From Tetmemena sp. SeJ-2015 (lineage: Eukaryota > Ciliophora > Spirotrichea > Sporadotrichida > Oxytrichidae), in contig JAJKFJ010021420.1 of the NCBI GenBank assembly GCA_027382625.1, forward strand, positions 372,001-436,000: a stretch of 64,000 nucleotides of DNA, given 5' to 3'. Below, one piece after another: positions 1-13,400 of this stretch. A program made the position numbers and the translations under genes. The notes under the pieces were generated by a model, which saw only the letters and a program-made list of their open reading frames with translations, was not told the DNA's origin and ran no database searches. The first letter of the stretch is position 1. Each line of letters begins with the position of its first letter.

Positions 1-3000
1 CATCGCTGCTAGCAACAGAACCCTCGCTCAGATTTTCCTCTCGCTCATCTACGAGGAGCTAGTGGAAGGAACCTGGCTTGAAATTTGATTGCCATCCCGA
101 ACGACCGAGCTGCTAACCTGAGTCACCGCCTCCAACTAGATTCGACTGGATCTGCTCAAATATATATTAACCATGACATGATATATACATTCTAACTTTG
201 CTGTAATTAAGTTGATTGCTATTATTACTATGCGAAATCTATATTGAATAGTAAGTTATTCAGCATCAAAATATATTATTTTCCCTCATTAACTATTATG
301 TGTGATTGATTGTGATAAGATAGAGAGCGCTTAATTTCAAATATTTTTGATCATATCGGATATTGATTTAAATAAGGAGTTAATATTTCTCTTTCTTCGC
401 AATTTAGAAAGACGACACCTTTAATCTGATCTTCTCAAATTTCTGCTGATACTTACGAAATTTGTCTTCAAACGTGGGGGACTAAGAGTTGCTGGAGTTC
501 TTGCTTGGGTGTTGCTGCTAGCCATAAGATTGGGGGAATTAAGCTGTCTATTGTTGTTGCTTCTAAGCTTGATACTTTTCGCTCGAGGTAAAGATTCCAC
601 TCAGGGACTGGTCTGCGGACTGGCAGGAAAGCTTTCTTAGCTTTTGCTACATTAAGAAGGACGATAATAAAAATGAGTAAGGAATATATATATTCACATT
701 GTGTCAAGTGCACTTGGATTCGAAAAAGAGCTTTGGCCGCTGCTCATGCCAAATAAAAACTTCTCTTGGTTCTCTAGACTGAGCTGAGTCATTTAGTCAT
801 AGGGGATACCTCCAGCATTCAAGTGCATCTGAGTGGAGGCCTGGTTCTGCATTCTCAAGGGTGAAGAGGTAGAGTTTGTAAAGATAGTTGGGTTCATCCC
901 CATAGAAGCTTGGTACTACTACTGCTACAGAAGTTGCTTATAATATTCTAATTCTTAAAGATAATGAAAATAGAGGATGTTTGCTATTGGTAGAGCTGTT
1001 ATTGGAACTGCTATTATTGTTACAGAGGATTAGCAGAATTCTAGGGGTTAATCAGCTGCAAATTAATTACGAAAGTAATACAAATTCCATTTTAAAATTG
1101 GGCATTTGCCCTTAATATTATAATTGCTACATCTGACTCGGAGTTACATATATAGCTTGTTGAAATTATGTCTATTACTATTAGCCTTAATTAACCGCGC
1201 CTTGACTTTGGAAGAAATAATTTGACTTTTGTGGGTAGAAATTACCCTCGGATGCCTTTCTATATGAAACTTGCTAACCTACGAAAAGGGGTTGTTGTCT
1301 TGGCATCTCTCTCATCATTGGTGGAATAAATACTGTTATAGTTATTTTTTTCAAATATTCAAATATTAAATCATGGTGGGCTTTGAGAGAGCTGTATTCC
1401 ATTACTATTATGAATTTATGGTTGATTCTAATTGAAATTCAAATGACTTTTTTAGGTTGATTATTAGTTATTGAATTGAAAAGGTTATGACAAGCTATTA
1501 AGGCCGCCGCTATTATTTATGGGGGTTTACTATTCAAAATGTTGAGAAGGTGTTGAATATTAGCTTTGGTGAGAGATATTTGCTGACTATGGAGAAAGGT
1601 TTGCCTATAATAAAGAAAAAATGTATGTTAATTAATCTATAAGCAAATATATTATATTCGCTTAGCAGCAACTAGTTGCAAATAAGTTCGGTGGTCATTT
1701 TAGAAAAAGAGGTTTGCTTATGCACCACGCTTACATTTCCAAGGACTGGCACATAGAAATTTGTGGGGAACGATATTGTTCTAGTTTTGGGAAAGTATTT
1801 AAACCAGCTTGATAGCGGATATTTCCTATCGGTGTCTGAGTGATAATAAGGACAGTGAGGCTTCTCGCAACCGTCACCATGCAGGCACTGTTTGATTTTG
1901 AAATAGTCAGGATGGAATTCCTATTCTTTCCATCCGTGACTGTAGGGGCATCGATACTCGTTTTGGCAGCCATCTTTATAGGAGGTGATGAAACCTTTCG
2001 TGTGCCAGTTCTGACACATATCTTTTGAGTAGTTGAAGATTGAAGGCTTTCTTCTATAGTCCTGCCAATTGTGAGCGTAGACACAGACATCTCGCTCATG
2101 GTCATCTTCTCGGTAGGGGCACCACACAGTTTTGAAATGGAACAAGTAAAAATCCATATCAGGTTCGAACTTCTCAATTAATTCAACAGAAAGTTCATTC
2201 TCGGAGTGGGCGAACGAGCAGAATTCTCCATACTCACACTCTCTCATGTTTTTGAGATAGGATGAGCAGAACTTTGCCTTGTACTTATCAGGGTGGTAAA
2301 ATTCCTCCACTCTATTGTGAGCCTTGTCACAATTGTCGCCGTAGGGACACTCTTGATGATTTTCAACATACCAGCATTTTTCAGATTAGTAAAAGCCCAA
2401 TGGTCTTCTTCTATCTTTCTTGTAGTCGTGGTAGTAAGGGCACTTTTTCATGTTGTGACTTGATGAATCTGTAGTGCAGGCATTCACCTTGAAGAGATTT
2501 AAATCCAAGAAAGGAATGCATTGATTCATCTTGACGTTCTAGGTGCCATAGTAACTATTTTGCTTTTCTATTTGGTCGGACAGTTAGGGCTAAAAATAAG
2601 GCACTACTCTTCCAGTTTACTGATTCTAAGGTATAATAAAAATGGTGCTCATAAATTCACTGATATGTTGAATCTTTGTGCTTGGGCTGACAATTATTAG
2701 GGTTCAATTAAAATGACTGATTTTTCATGTGCTTATGTGTGGTGAGGTTGCCGACAGTATTTTTTCTCTTGTTGGATTGAGTCTGTGGTGAATAACTGGC
2801 AGAGCCAGAGCTCATCAAGCTCTGATTAGCATTTCTACTGTTGATAGTGCTCACACCAGATCCTTAATTCCCCAATAAGTAGCTCTCAGAACCCTTCCTC
2901 ATATTGTTCCTTTGTTGAGTTATTGAACTCAAGTCATAGACATGTGTAAATGATTCAATATGCATACTTTAATTTATTCGTTAGACAGCAAGTCCACTTT

Positions 3001-3804
3001 CTTTTTTCTGGGGCTCTCTCTTTCCAGAGGACGCCTCATAGTAACTCAGATTTGAGTTGCTGTAGTGCTTCTGCACGGGAAGCCCAGCACCTCCACCAGA
3101 TCGCCTGTCGTATTGAGTGAGATTGGTGCCGCTACTTTGCTTATGAGCAATTTTCTTTCCTGCTCCTGAGGCACCCTGGTTAGTCTCGTAGTGATAATTG
3201 ATGTCATCTTGCGTGTTGGAGCTACTCCTTCTTCTGACTCTCCTAAGCTCGTTTTGAGCGTGAGCGTAATTGCAAAAACCTTGCTGTTGGCTTTTGTAGC
3301 ATTGACCCCGTGAATAGTAATCATTGCAGTATCAATAAAATTGGGATATGTGTTTAGACTTCGATATTAAATGTATGAAGTTCTGAAAGAATTAGGATGA
3401 TACTCAAGCTTAAATGAAATATAATAGTGAATGCCATTTTTAGGTGTACTCAATTTCAAATTGGGAGTGAGAATAATTACACTTTGTTCCTATTGGGCAT
3501 GTATATTGCTAAGATGGCTATGACTGTTGGTGCTGCTATGGCTAGTATCTTAATTTAGAGGACTCCTGTGATTAAATATCTTATTATAATTGAGTGCAAA
3601 GTTTTGCTTGATAAATTATTGAACCGTCCAATTGATTATTCTCATAAAGTAATTGATATTCCTTATGAAACAAATTTAAGACATAGTTAAATGCCACTTT
3701 TTGGTTTCATGTCATATAAATCTGAAATCCTCTTCTACAAATTCACTTTTTGATTATATAACTTACGAAATACATCCTATTCTTTATTATCTATCCAAAG
3801 ACAT
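1..3804 (-). CDS. CCCH-type zinc-finger protein (Unkempt/plant TZF-like), interrupted, 3' end off window
   Basis: Minus strand, several pieces, continuing past position 1. Read with TAA/TAG as Gln it gives a run of CCCH fingers: CNDYYSRGQC around 3300, KCPYYH and CPYGDNC at 2340-2450, then FYHPDKYKAKFC, CEYGEFCSFAH, VWCPYREDDH, MCQNW and RCPYSH down to 1920, then CLHGDGCEKPHCPYYH at 1840-1890. The FYHPDKYKAKFC stretch is the familiar core of the Unkempt/plant tandem-zinc-finger group, which binds RNA. A long Gln/Ser/Asn-rich tail follows (about 1600 down to 1). A possible start ATG is at 3804; 3550-3700 is clearly coding but its link to that ATG is unresolved. Joins at 155/434, 2619/2659 and 3328/3544 restore frame by IES removal, and 1605-1734 is an intron. 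Junctions near 650-697 and 3700 are not solved. Family call good, exact structure partial. Confidence 0.75.
155..433. other. IES candidate, pointer CTCAAAT
   Basis: The 7-bp direct repeat CTCAAAT occurs at 155-161 and 434-440. Removing 279 bp with one repeat copy joins the coding runs on the minus strand in frame (KYQQKFE then QIQSNLVGGG). The interior is strongly AT-rich, unlike both flanks. Seen in sequence; the excision itself is inferred. Confidence 0.75.
1605..1734 (-). other. Spliceosomal intron in CCCH gene
   Basis: On the minus strand the donor GTAAGC (1734-1729) follows codon boundary GGA AAT, and the acceptor TTATTATAG ends at 1605. The next exon continues in phase 0 as a Ser/Gln-rich tail. 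Length is 130 nt. An IES cannot be excluded, but the splice signals are good. Confidence 0.6.
2619..2658. other. 40-bp IES candidate, pointer ACTGAT
   Basis: ACTGAT is repeated at 2619-2624 and 2659-2664. Removing 40 bp restores one reading frame across the junction on the minus strand (DSTYQ then QTGRVVPYF). Treating the same segment as a GT-AG intron leaves the wrong phase, so IES is preferred. Confidence 0.7.
3328..3543. other. 216-bp IES candidate, pointer AGTATC
   Basis: AGTATC lies at 3328-3333 and 3544-3549. Joining gives the minus-strand peptide ESSKLRYCNDYYSRG, which supplies the residues expected just before the first CCCH finger. Without excision a TGA sits immediately before the finger. 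Confidence 0.65.
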
Positions 3805-4668
3805 ATTGAAATTATAGTAATAATCGGGTTTCTTCTTAAAATTTATTAATCCCTGTGAGCTTTAAGACATAAATAATCTGACTAATTGCTAGCAATGGCA
3901 TTTGATGGGTTGACTTATTGATATTTTAATGTTTCTAGGCTGAGCCTGCAGTCCTCAACCCGTGAGAAACTGCAGTATTCGGTACAAAATTCCGTCATTA
4001 TTCGAATCACCTATCCATCTTCCTTTTGCAAATCTATTTAAGTTTCGTCCCCTAGACATTCATTTTCCTATTCCAACCCATCTCAACAAATAATATTAGC
4101 TTTTTTAACTTACAAGCGTGTTTAAAGTTAATCTGCTTTTTGAGGGGTGATATTTGAGTTGGCTGTAATTCTGGGAGACTAATTTGATAGAGGCTCTGCT
4201 TGGTCCAAATATGAGGCGGCTTTGAAAGGCGACACTTATTTCTCTAATTGCGAATTTAAGGAATTACTGTATCAGTTTTAAAGATAATTAAAACATTTGT
4301 AATTGATGATTATTACTGAACAAATTGGTTCCCTAAATTTGGCTATCTTGCATTTTGGTTGGTGTGTTTATATCTATAGAAGAATGCATTTTTAATATCT
4401 TAAATTAGTTCTAGTATAGTAATTCACAGACAACACCTCCGCACCTGCTTTAATTTTCAATTATAGATTTCTATTTTCCATTACGCGATTTTATAAACCT
4501 ACTGTCAGCACTATCTTAAAACTTAAGATTATTTTTTATAGTGAAAAACTAGAAACTTGTTTTATATCACTTCATATGTGCGATAATGCGTCTAAGACTT
4601 TATTTGGTTGAGAAGGGGAGGTATCATATTTATTATAAATAAAGAGTAGCAGTAATTGGCTAGCAAAG
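3805..4668. promoter_or_regulatory. Divergent intergenic region between CCCH gene and UPF1
   Basis: AT-rich spacer between two divergent genes, so it should carry both promoters. No coding run was recognised. An imperfect palindrome-like pair of CTGCAG sites lies at about 3950-3985. No ciliate promoter consensus could be identified by eye. Confidence 0.35.
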
Positions 4669-7468
4669 ATGTAAACAAGCGGAGGCAGCGGTCAGCGACC
4701 CAAATTCACAAACAGTGGCTAGAGACGCAAGCAGGATGAGGGCTCAATTCCTTCAACTGCCCAGCAGTCTCAAGGTTAAAAGGGATACAGGCAATAAGAC
4801 GACAGAGAGGAGGAGAAAAACGAAAACTGGAGAAATCTCAAACCAGAGACCTCCTCTCAGTCATCTCAGAATGCTATCAGTTCCTTTACCAAAAATTTAT
4901 TCATGACCATGCTCATTTTTTAAAGATATTTAAAAAGGTTGATCTTACTCAATAGTCAAGTCAATGAACGAGTAATCAACCTCAACCTTTAAAAGATCCT
5001 TTATCTTACTTATCACTTTACCATAGTATGTGAGTGGTGCAGCGGCTAGCGATGCTCCTAAATTTCAGAATCAGAGCATGATGAATCAAAACAAGAAACC
5101 TGGAGTAAATAATAGTGGAATGGGAAGTGGCTCAGGTCAAACTAGTGGAGGCAAGTAAGGCTTTAAAACCTCAAACGCCTTCGATGTGTTCTCAGGAAGA
5201 AGAGATAGAGCATTTGAAAGTGACAGCAGTAGCAGCGAAGAAGAGGAGGATGAAGAGTATAATGATAATGATGATGGCGATACAAAGATGAGAAGGATGG
5301 ATCTTGCTGATGAAGTTGGAAGTGCAGTAGATAGTAGATCAGAAATCTCAGAGTCAGTAGGTAGTTTAGATGGCATGGAGGTAGAACCCTTTGATTTCAA
5401 TAATTTACCTGCTCATGCTTGTGCTTATTGTGGCATTCATGATGTCGAGAGTACAGTCAAATGTGCGATTAAAGAGTGCGGTAGATGGTTTTGCAATGGA
5501 AAGGGTGTCAGTGAGTATGGAAGTCACATTATTCAACACATGGTTAAATCCAGGCACAAGGAGGTAGCTCTCCATCCAGAGTCTCCCCTTAAAGACACAA
5601 TCATTGAGTGCTATAACTGCTCAAGCAAGAACATTTTCTTACTCGGATTTGTCTCAGCGAAGAACGAAGCAGTGATTATTCTTCTCTGCAGAGAACCTTG
5701 TCTTAGTTAACTATCTCCTCTAATTCTCATCATTATTATTCAGCATATATAATCTGTGAAGGACAGCAAATGGGATATGGAAAATTGGTAAGCTTTAATA
5801 GAGAACAAGGCCCTCTTGAATTGGCTGGTGAAATTTCCTCCTGAACTCTCTTTCAAACGATCTAGAAAAATCACAGGTCCGCAGATCAACAAACTAGAAG
5901 AGCTTTGGAAGGAGAAACCTTAAGCTAACATTGGGGATTTAAGTGTAATTCAGCAGGAGAAGCTTATTCAATCGGTGTTGCTTAGATATAAGGATCCAAA
6001 GTAGTACAAGGATATCTTCGAGCCTCTTATTAAACTGGAAGCAGACTATGACAAGAGTTTCAAGGAATCGCAAACTCAAAGAAACATAAGGGTACGCTTT
6101 GAGTACAGTATGAGCAAGAAAAAGCAGGCTTTCTTCATCTTTCCAAATGAGGACAATATCAGACTGGTCCCTGGAGATGAGTTAAAGCTAGTGTATGAGC
6201 AAGATGGATAGACTAAGTGGTAGTCAAGAGGGCACATCGTAAGAATAGTTAATGAGGAGATATGCCTTGAATTGAAAAATCCAAAAGGTTGCCCTTAAGA
6301 TCCTGAATGCAGATTCACTATCGAGTTCATTTGGAAGTCAACCTCTTTCGATAGAATGAGATTGGCACTCAAGATATTCATGAGAGATGAGAATTCTCTT
6401 TCAAACTACATGTAAGATACCTTCCTTCCTCATTTAATTTCAGCTTCTACAAACTTCTAGGCTATAACACTCAAGACCAATTCATTAAGACAAATATTCC
6501 AAAGCACTTGTCAGTACCTGGTTTACCTGAGTTAAATCATTTCCAAATGAATGCAGTCAAGAAAGCGCTGATTACACCTTTATGCTTAATTCAAGGACCA
6601 CCAGGTACTGGAAAGACTGTAACCTCAACCACACTAGTAACTCATTTGGTCAAGCAGAAGATGGGAAAAGTTCTGGTGTGCGCTCCTTCAAATATAGCAT
6701 CCTAATTTGTCTATGATTGAATTTAGAGCAGTGGATTAGTTGACAGACAAGATTAACAGCACTGGCATTAAGGTTGTGAGGATGTGTGCGAGATCTAGAG
6801 AGTCTGTGAGCTCAAATGTGGACTATCTATCTTTACATGAGTAGATTAAGCATATGAGTCATGGCCAGTTCAAAACAATGCAAGAACTAATCACAAAGAA
6901 GGAGGAGTAAAATGAGCTATCAGAAAAAGAAGAGCGACTCAAATCAAATATATAATGAAAGATAGATAGCTCATTAATATATAGACAGTTAAAGGATCTT
7001 AAGAGATAGGCTGAAGATGAAATATTGAGAAATGCCGAGGTGATATGTACAACATGCGTAGCTGCCTTCGATAGGAGATTAAGAACATTTAAGTTCTCAC
7101 AAGTACTTATAGATGAGGCCACACAAGCAACAGAGCCAGAAACATTAATCCCAATTCTTAGAGGAGCAAAGCATGTCATACTTGTTGGAGATCATTGCTA
7201 ACTTGGTCCAGTAATAATGTGCAAAAAGGCTTCAAATGCAGGACTGAATCAGAGCTTGTTCGAAAGGCTAGTTTGCTTGGGGATCCGGCCAATCAGGCTG
7301 TAGGTTCAGTACAGGATGCACCCAGTGCTGAGTGCGTTCCCGTCGATGACGTTCTACGAGGGGTCGCTGCAGAACGGCATCAGCAAGCAGGACAGGATCC
7401 TGGAGGAGTTCCAGTTCCAGTGGCCCTACGCCGACAAGCCCATGATGTTCTACCACTCCATCAGCAAC
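4669..7468 (+). CDS. UPF1: UPF1 pieces 1-4, 5' block up to the QYRMHP region
   Basis: The 5' block is in order and holds the CH domain, 1B region and first helicase core motifs. It is broken by four in-order IES candidates (4866, 5713, 6696, 6948) and one 32-nt intron. It ends at the pointer ACTCCATCAGCAAC (7455-7468), which recurs at 17079 where the next piece starts. ATG 4669 was chosen because it opens a Gln/Ser-rich N-terminus that joins in frame through TCAGAAT to the next piece. Confidence 0.85.
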
Positions 7469-10400
7469 AATGATTATTATGGAGATTGAAGTGGCCTCGG
7501 TGGACAGCTTCCAGGGCAGGGAGAAGGACTTCATCATGCTCTCCTGCGTCAGAAGCAACGAGGCCTCCGGCATCGGCTTCCTGAACCAATAAATTATAAT
7601 CACTCACTCTGGAATCTCTATTGCTAAAATATAATTAAATAAAATATTTTATTATAATAGAAATTGATTATTTAAATTAATGAAAGCATTTCTTTATTTA
7701 ATTCAGTCAGGAGAATTTATTTTATTATAATAAAATATATTTAACTAAAAAAATTGTTTTCTCTTGTTTATATAAATTTATTAGGAATTAGATTACTATT
7801 AAAAAAAATACTTATGTCAAATATTTATTATCTCTTCAATATTATTCTGGATATAAAATTAATAATCCATTAATTTAAGCAGCATGAACAGTTAGTTTAA
7901 CCACTCTACCATGAGAGACTTCATGAATAATAGGATATAGCCTGTCACTACTAATATTTTTCATTTTCATTTTCATATCACAAGTGCAAGTGAAGCTCCA
8001 GCCTTGCAAATGCACAATTCCTCTGTTGAAGATCTTAGATAAGAGTAGGTTCCACGCCCTCAAATGCATCAGTAGTCAACTCAACCGAACCCTCCTTCTT
8101 AGGGCTCACTTCAGAAAGATTACTAAAGTGTCGGGCTTGCATTTGTAGAAGGTAGCTATGGACATTTCCTGAGCTAAGCTCAGCACAGTTTCGCTCCAAG
8201 AGGAGACCAAAAGTATCAAGGCTCTAGTGAGCCACCTTTGCATAATTTTTAATCCTAAATTTTGATGCATCCCAAGTCATATTCAGAGAGCCAACAGAGG
8301 CACATCTTCCATCAGCAAAAAGAAGAGCAGTAACGACAACTCTTCTAATAGACTGGATTGTAAGGGAAGGGAAGACATTAGTGGCCACCAACTGATGGTA
8401 TGGGTACTTAACTTGTTTCTGGCAATGGATTCCTTCCACACAGAAATCGATCTAAGGAATCTTAGCATTCAAACTCCTTTAAAGAAGACTTTGGTTCAAG
8501 AAGTCAAAGCAGCTTCTAATAGAACATCATGAACCCTATTTGTGTATTCGGTGAATCTGTTCACGCTAAAGCATGTGGCAATGTTTCGCAGTAGCACAGC
8601 TTTAAAGATGACGTTTAGTTCTCTGTAAGAGGCAAACGCCAATAGATGTAGCCAAATGCACTTCAAGAGAAGCCTAGCACAAGCTTCTCGCCTGATATGA
8701 GTTCCTATGATTGCTCTTATACAAGTAATACCTTTGGCCCTAAGCTATATTTATCAAATTCTAAGGATAGAGAATCGCCTATCGAAAAGGAGCAGCAAGC
8801 TTTGAGCTTTTTTGAATAAACGAAAGCGCAATAGTGGGTCTCCAGAAGCCTAATATAATTCTGAAGACTAGCTATCCGATTTGAGAGCATGCTAGAAACA
8901 ATTCAGCGATCATTTCGAGCCTACAAAAGCTGCAGCACGGAAGAAAAGGGTCGCAAAGCACATGTCGAAGGACTCCGGCAATAGTGAGCGCTTGTATGCA
9001 GCTGAGTAACTGGATGATAAGAGGACTTTCATACTTATCGAAGAAGACCAAGATAGTAATTTAACCCATTAAAAAGCATATAAATATGGAAAAAGGCGAA
9101 ATTTAGGAATTTATTGTAATCCTGTTGCAATTGAACGTCAAGCACAGGAATCCTCCACCCTATTTTCCCCTCCTGCGTAGGAACTACTTGCCATTGAGCC
9201 ACCTTCACTAAAAATTCCTATCCCTGCTCATGAAAAAGATGAAACTAATTCCAGTGAATTTCAAGGATAAATTTCGTCATTAGACTCCTCCTCATTCTAT
9301 TTGAAAGGGGCTGAAATTATCAAGCTCAACTAAGGCTACAATTTTAAGATTGACTTTCATTCTCTACTCTACTCCTATCTTAAGACTCAAACTCGTGAGA
9401 ACAATAGGTACTCAACAGAAAGGCAGTTTTCCATCTCTTCTAATGAATCTCCGACTCAGAAAAAGAACAAGCCACTTTCTATAGGAGATATCACATATAA
9501 TAAATAGCTTAATTTAGATATCATTAAGTAGCTACGTCTTCCCTAAATTGAAAACAAGATCTAAAAAGGAAATCAGCTTATGGAGCTGCTAAACTTTGAA
9601 CAATTTAAGGCTATAGACCTTTCATCATCTGATTTTCAATTTGACAATTAGTTTGAGGAAGAGAAGAGTGTTGAGGAACCTGTGGCTGATTCTACTGAAT
9701 TATCTCAGTATATATCTGAGATGAAGGACACTAAGTAAGCCCTGAAAAGTGTGCTTGTTCAAGCTCATAGTGTTTTCCTTGACTCTAACTCCCTTCTTTT
9801 AAATACTGATGAATCAGTTATGCCCAGCTTGCTCTGGGTACCCTTGGAAACATTAGACAACTTAATTGATAAAGCTCTAAAACCTGCTGATTTATGTAAT
9901 ATCCTGAAAGCAACACTCTCCCAACTTGAATAGTGGAATGAGCTCTTTGAGCTGACAGAGGAAAACAAAAGGACTTACATTCACCTTGTATCTATATCAA
10001 AATTAGAGGCAAACATTTGCCTAGTTCATTACAATTAACTGTCTTTGCTAGAGCAAGTATTCAAATAAAAATAATGATGATAACAAGCAAGTATTTTCAT
10101 TTTAATAAAATCTTCACAGATAATTCTAAAATGCATAATAGAAAGAAAGAAAGAAAAAAGAATCAGATTCTCAATTGGAGAAAATGAGAAGTCATAATAT
10201 TGTGAAACGAAAATTAATTTTAAAAAATAAGGTAATTATGTATCTAATTAAATTAAAATTTTTACTATAATCAAAGAGCTTATAATTGAATTGATTAATT
10301 TATAAATAACATAGAAAATGAAATGAATAAAATAGAAAGTCAAAAAAATTAAATATATTAAAATGATATTTAAATTAATTAAAATAGTTACATAACTACT

Positions 10401-13400
10401 CTCAAGATATTTTACTAAGCGATCTAAATTTGGGAATCCGGCCAATCAGACTGTAGGTTCAGTACAGGATGCACCCAGTGCTGAGTGCGTTCCCGTCGAT
10501 GACGTTCTACGAGGGGTCGCTGCAGAACGGCATCAGCAAGCAGGACAGGATCCTGGAGGAGTTCCAGTTCCAGTGGCCCTACGCCGACAAGCCCATGATG
10601 TTCTACCACTCCATCAGCAACATTGATTAAGGAGATTGAAGTGGCCTCGGTGGACAGCTTCCAGGGCAGGGAGAAGGACTTCATCATGCTCTCCTGCGTC
10701 AGAAGCAACGAGGCCTCCGGCATCGGCTTCCTGAACCAATAAATTATAATCACTCACTCTGGAATCTCTATTGCTAAAATATAATTAAATAAAATATTTT
10801 ATTATTATAGAAATTGATTATTTAAATTAATGAAAGCATTTCTTTATTTAATTAAGTCAGGAGAATTTATTTTATTATAATAAAAGTACTTAATTAATTT
10901 ATTTCAATAAAATTTATTATTTTAATATGAAATTTACTTTGCCCAAATATTTATTATTCTTTTAATATCATTCGCGGTCGTAATCATTATAATAGTTTGA
11001 GAATTAAAAATGTCAAAGCAATTCGACTTCCAAGGAGCAAGCCATAATAACTTTGAGATAAACCAGCCCAACTTTATAATATACAATTTGCATTTTCATA
11101 TTGTTAACTACAATTCTGGAGAGTCCAACTAGAATAGCCAAGCCTCACAAGATAGTCAGCGCAGATAATGGTACCATCATAATCCTCAAAGCTAAGATGG
11201 TTACCAGCAAAGCTCTCACGCTGAAACTGCTTCGCGTCACAACTAGGGTTCGCATTTTGGTTAAGGGGGAGGATAAGGAAATTTCGACCACCGTGAACCT
11301 AACACAAACCTTTTTCCCAGAGATGAATTCAATCCTCAGTATTTCACCTCTCCCTGTGCTCCTTCCTCAAACTTCTCCACTTAAGGGTAGCACTATTCTG
11401 CTTAAGGCTAATAGTACAGCAGCACCTTTGATTACCTCAACACTCAACACTCTAGTAATCATAGGTAGGAGAGAGTTGTGTTTCCCGGGACTGGAGTACA
11501 GAACACATTGACAACAGAGAATGCAGGATCCAAACTTCAGAGATCAAAATTCCCATCAGGGAACGTAAGAGAGATGTACTCCCAATAAGAAGACCACTCT
11601 CAAAGACCCCTTGAAGCTATGAGGTCTGGTTCAAATCCAACTTTCGTAATTGGTCCGCCTCCCAGAAATTACGAGAGCAGTAAGAAGCCAAATCAGAACA
11701 GGCAGGAAAATGCACTTCAGGTCCCATAATAGTACAATAAAATCTGTCTGGCGGATCAAATAATGAAAGGCGCAACCCAAGTGCCTAGCTTGCGTTAATC
11801 ACAGCAGTCCTATCCTAATTTCCAGGAATGGCCTGGTTCTAACGAAGATAGCTTCGTCGCCAGTGTTGTTCAGAGAAGATCTACAGATAAAGATCTGGAG
11901 TACTAGGCCCCCGCTATGCTAAAAACGCAGCAATAATTTGAGGAATGTTCTCCTAATGACCACCAACAAAGATCGAAGGGCTTGAAAGTAAGGGGTCATG
12001 AGCAGTAACTGACCTACATAACGGGCACTTAAAATACTCCATCAACTGAAAGCAAATCTTTAAAGTAGTAATAACGCTTTGAGAGACAGGTACCCTTTGT
12101 CGAAGATAAGTAACAGGATGATTAGATTTTCAAAGCTTCTAAGGAAGGTGATAGTAAATTTAATGTGAAAGGTAAATTAATCCATTCATATGAACAAATT
12201 TATAGAAAAAGAAGAAATTTTGTATTTTATAGTAATCATCATGCCGCCGTCGGCAAAAAGCAGCCTCGCTTGCGCCAAAGCCAATCACCTGACAACGATT
12301 GTGTTCTGCTTGAGTAGCCATTACCTTCACAAAAACCAGTTCCTCCTATTAGAACAGCTCAAACGCCTCCATCTAGCGTTAATAGTTAAAGTAACTCGAC
12401 TGCGACTCCAAAGAAATTTGAATCTTTCTCATTCGAAAGAAGAGGACAGAACGAAGACCATGATGGAGACTACAACTTTGCTAGTGACTTTTACAATCAT
12501 CTATATCAATACGTGAACACATTTCGCTCCACTAGCTAGAATGCATTTAAATTTTAACAAAGTAAGTGTTAAATACTTAATTTGGATACATAACCTACTC
12601 GAGTCGAAGCAGAGAGAATGTAAAAGGTAGGCTAGCTAATCGACCTGCTAAATTTCCCACAGTTGCAGTTGTTTGATCTATCGGAGGCCTCTGACTAAAG
12701 AGCAAGCGATGAAGGACTTGAAGAGGTCAAAATTCAGAAGGATTCCTACTCACCTTACTATGATGGTGAAGTGGGCCCTTTTATCAAGGAGAACAGTTCT
12801 ACAAGATTCAATCTGACGAGTGTTCTCAAGGATGCAGATAGCATCTTCGTAGAATTGAATCCCCTCCTTCGTAGGTTTTCTGGTGTTGATCCTCTGCTCC
12901 AACCCAGTTTACAGAGGGTACCTCAAAGTTTCCTAGAGGGTGTTATAGATAGTGGGTTGTAGCCTACGCAGTTGGTCCTTTACCTTCAATAGCGTCTGAA
13001 AATGCTTATTGATCAAAAGAAGGCCCGAAATAAGTCTCTGGCTAGTAAGAGAAACTATGTCCAGCTACTCTCAGAATCAAAGATGCTAGCTAATGTCTGT
13101 CTACTCCATTTCAATTAGCTCGATCTCGTTAGCGATATTTTCAATAAGTCATGAACAAGCTTAATTATTTATTCATTGCAGTCATAGAAATATTGTGAAA
13201 AACAAATTCATTAGAATAGTCGTGCTATTATTTGAGAAGTCATAATTTTAGTATTATAAATCTAGAATCAATTTAATTAAATTTAAAAAATATTCACTCT
13301 CATTTCAATTCAAGGAGAATATACAGTTTAAAGAGTTTGTATTTCTGAGGAATTTCTAAGGTTCTTCATAATATATTTTAGAAAAGAAAGACAAATTTCA

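Noticed and set aside
468..713. 81-codon standard-code frame on the minus strand
   Set aside because: It is a shadow; the neighbouring frame with TAA/TAG as Gln gives the Gln/Ser-rich tail of the CCCH protein that continues on both sides.
10424..10753. Minus-strand frames of about 100 codons over each UPF1 4/6 block
   Set aside because: Antisense of the conserved helicase sequence; the plus strand matches UPF1 motifs exactly.
11101..11511. 136-codon plus-strand frame, repeated at 14205
   Set aside because: Lies out of frame inside QX-2/QX-3, whose 714-codon frame has Gln-rich composition and a conserved C-terminus.
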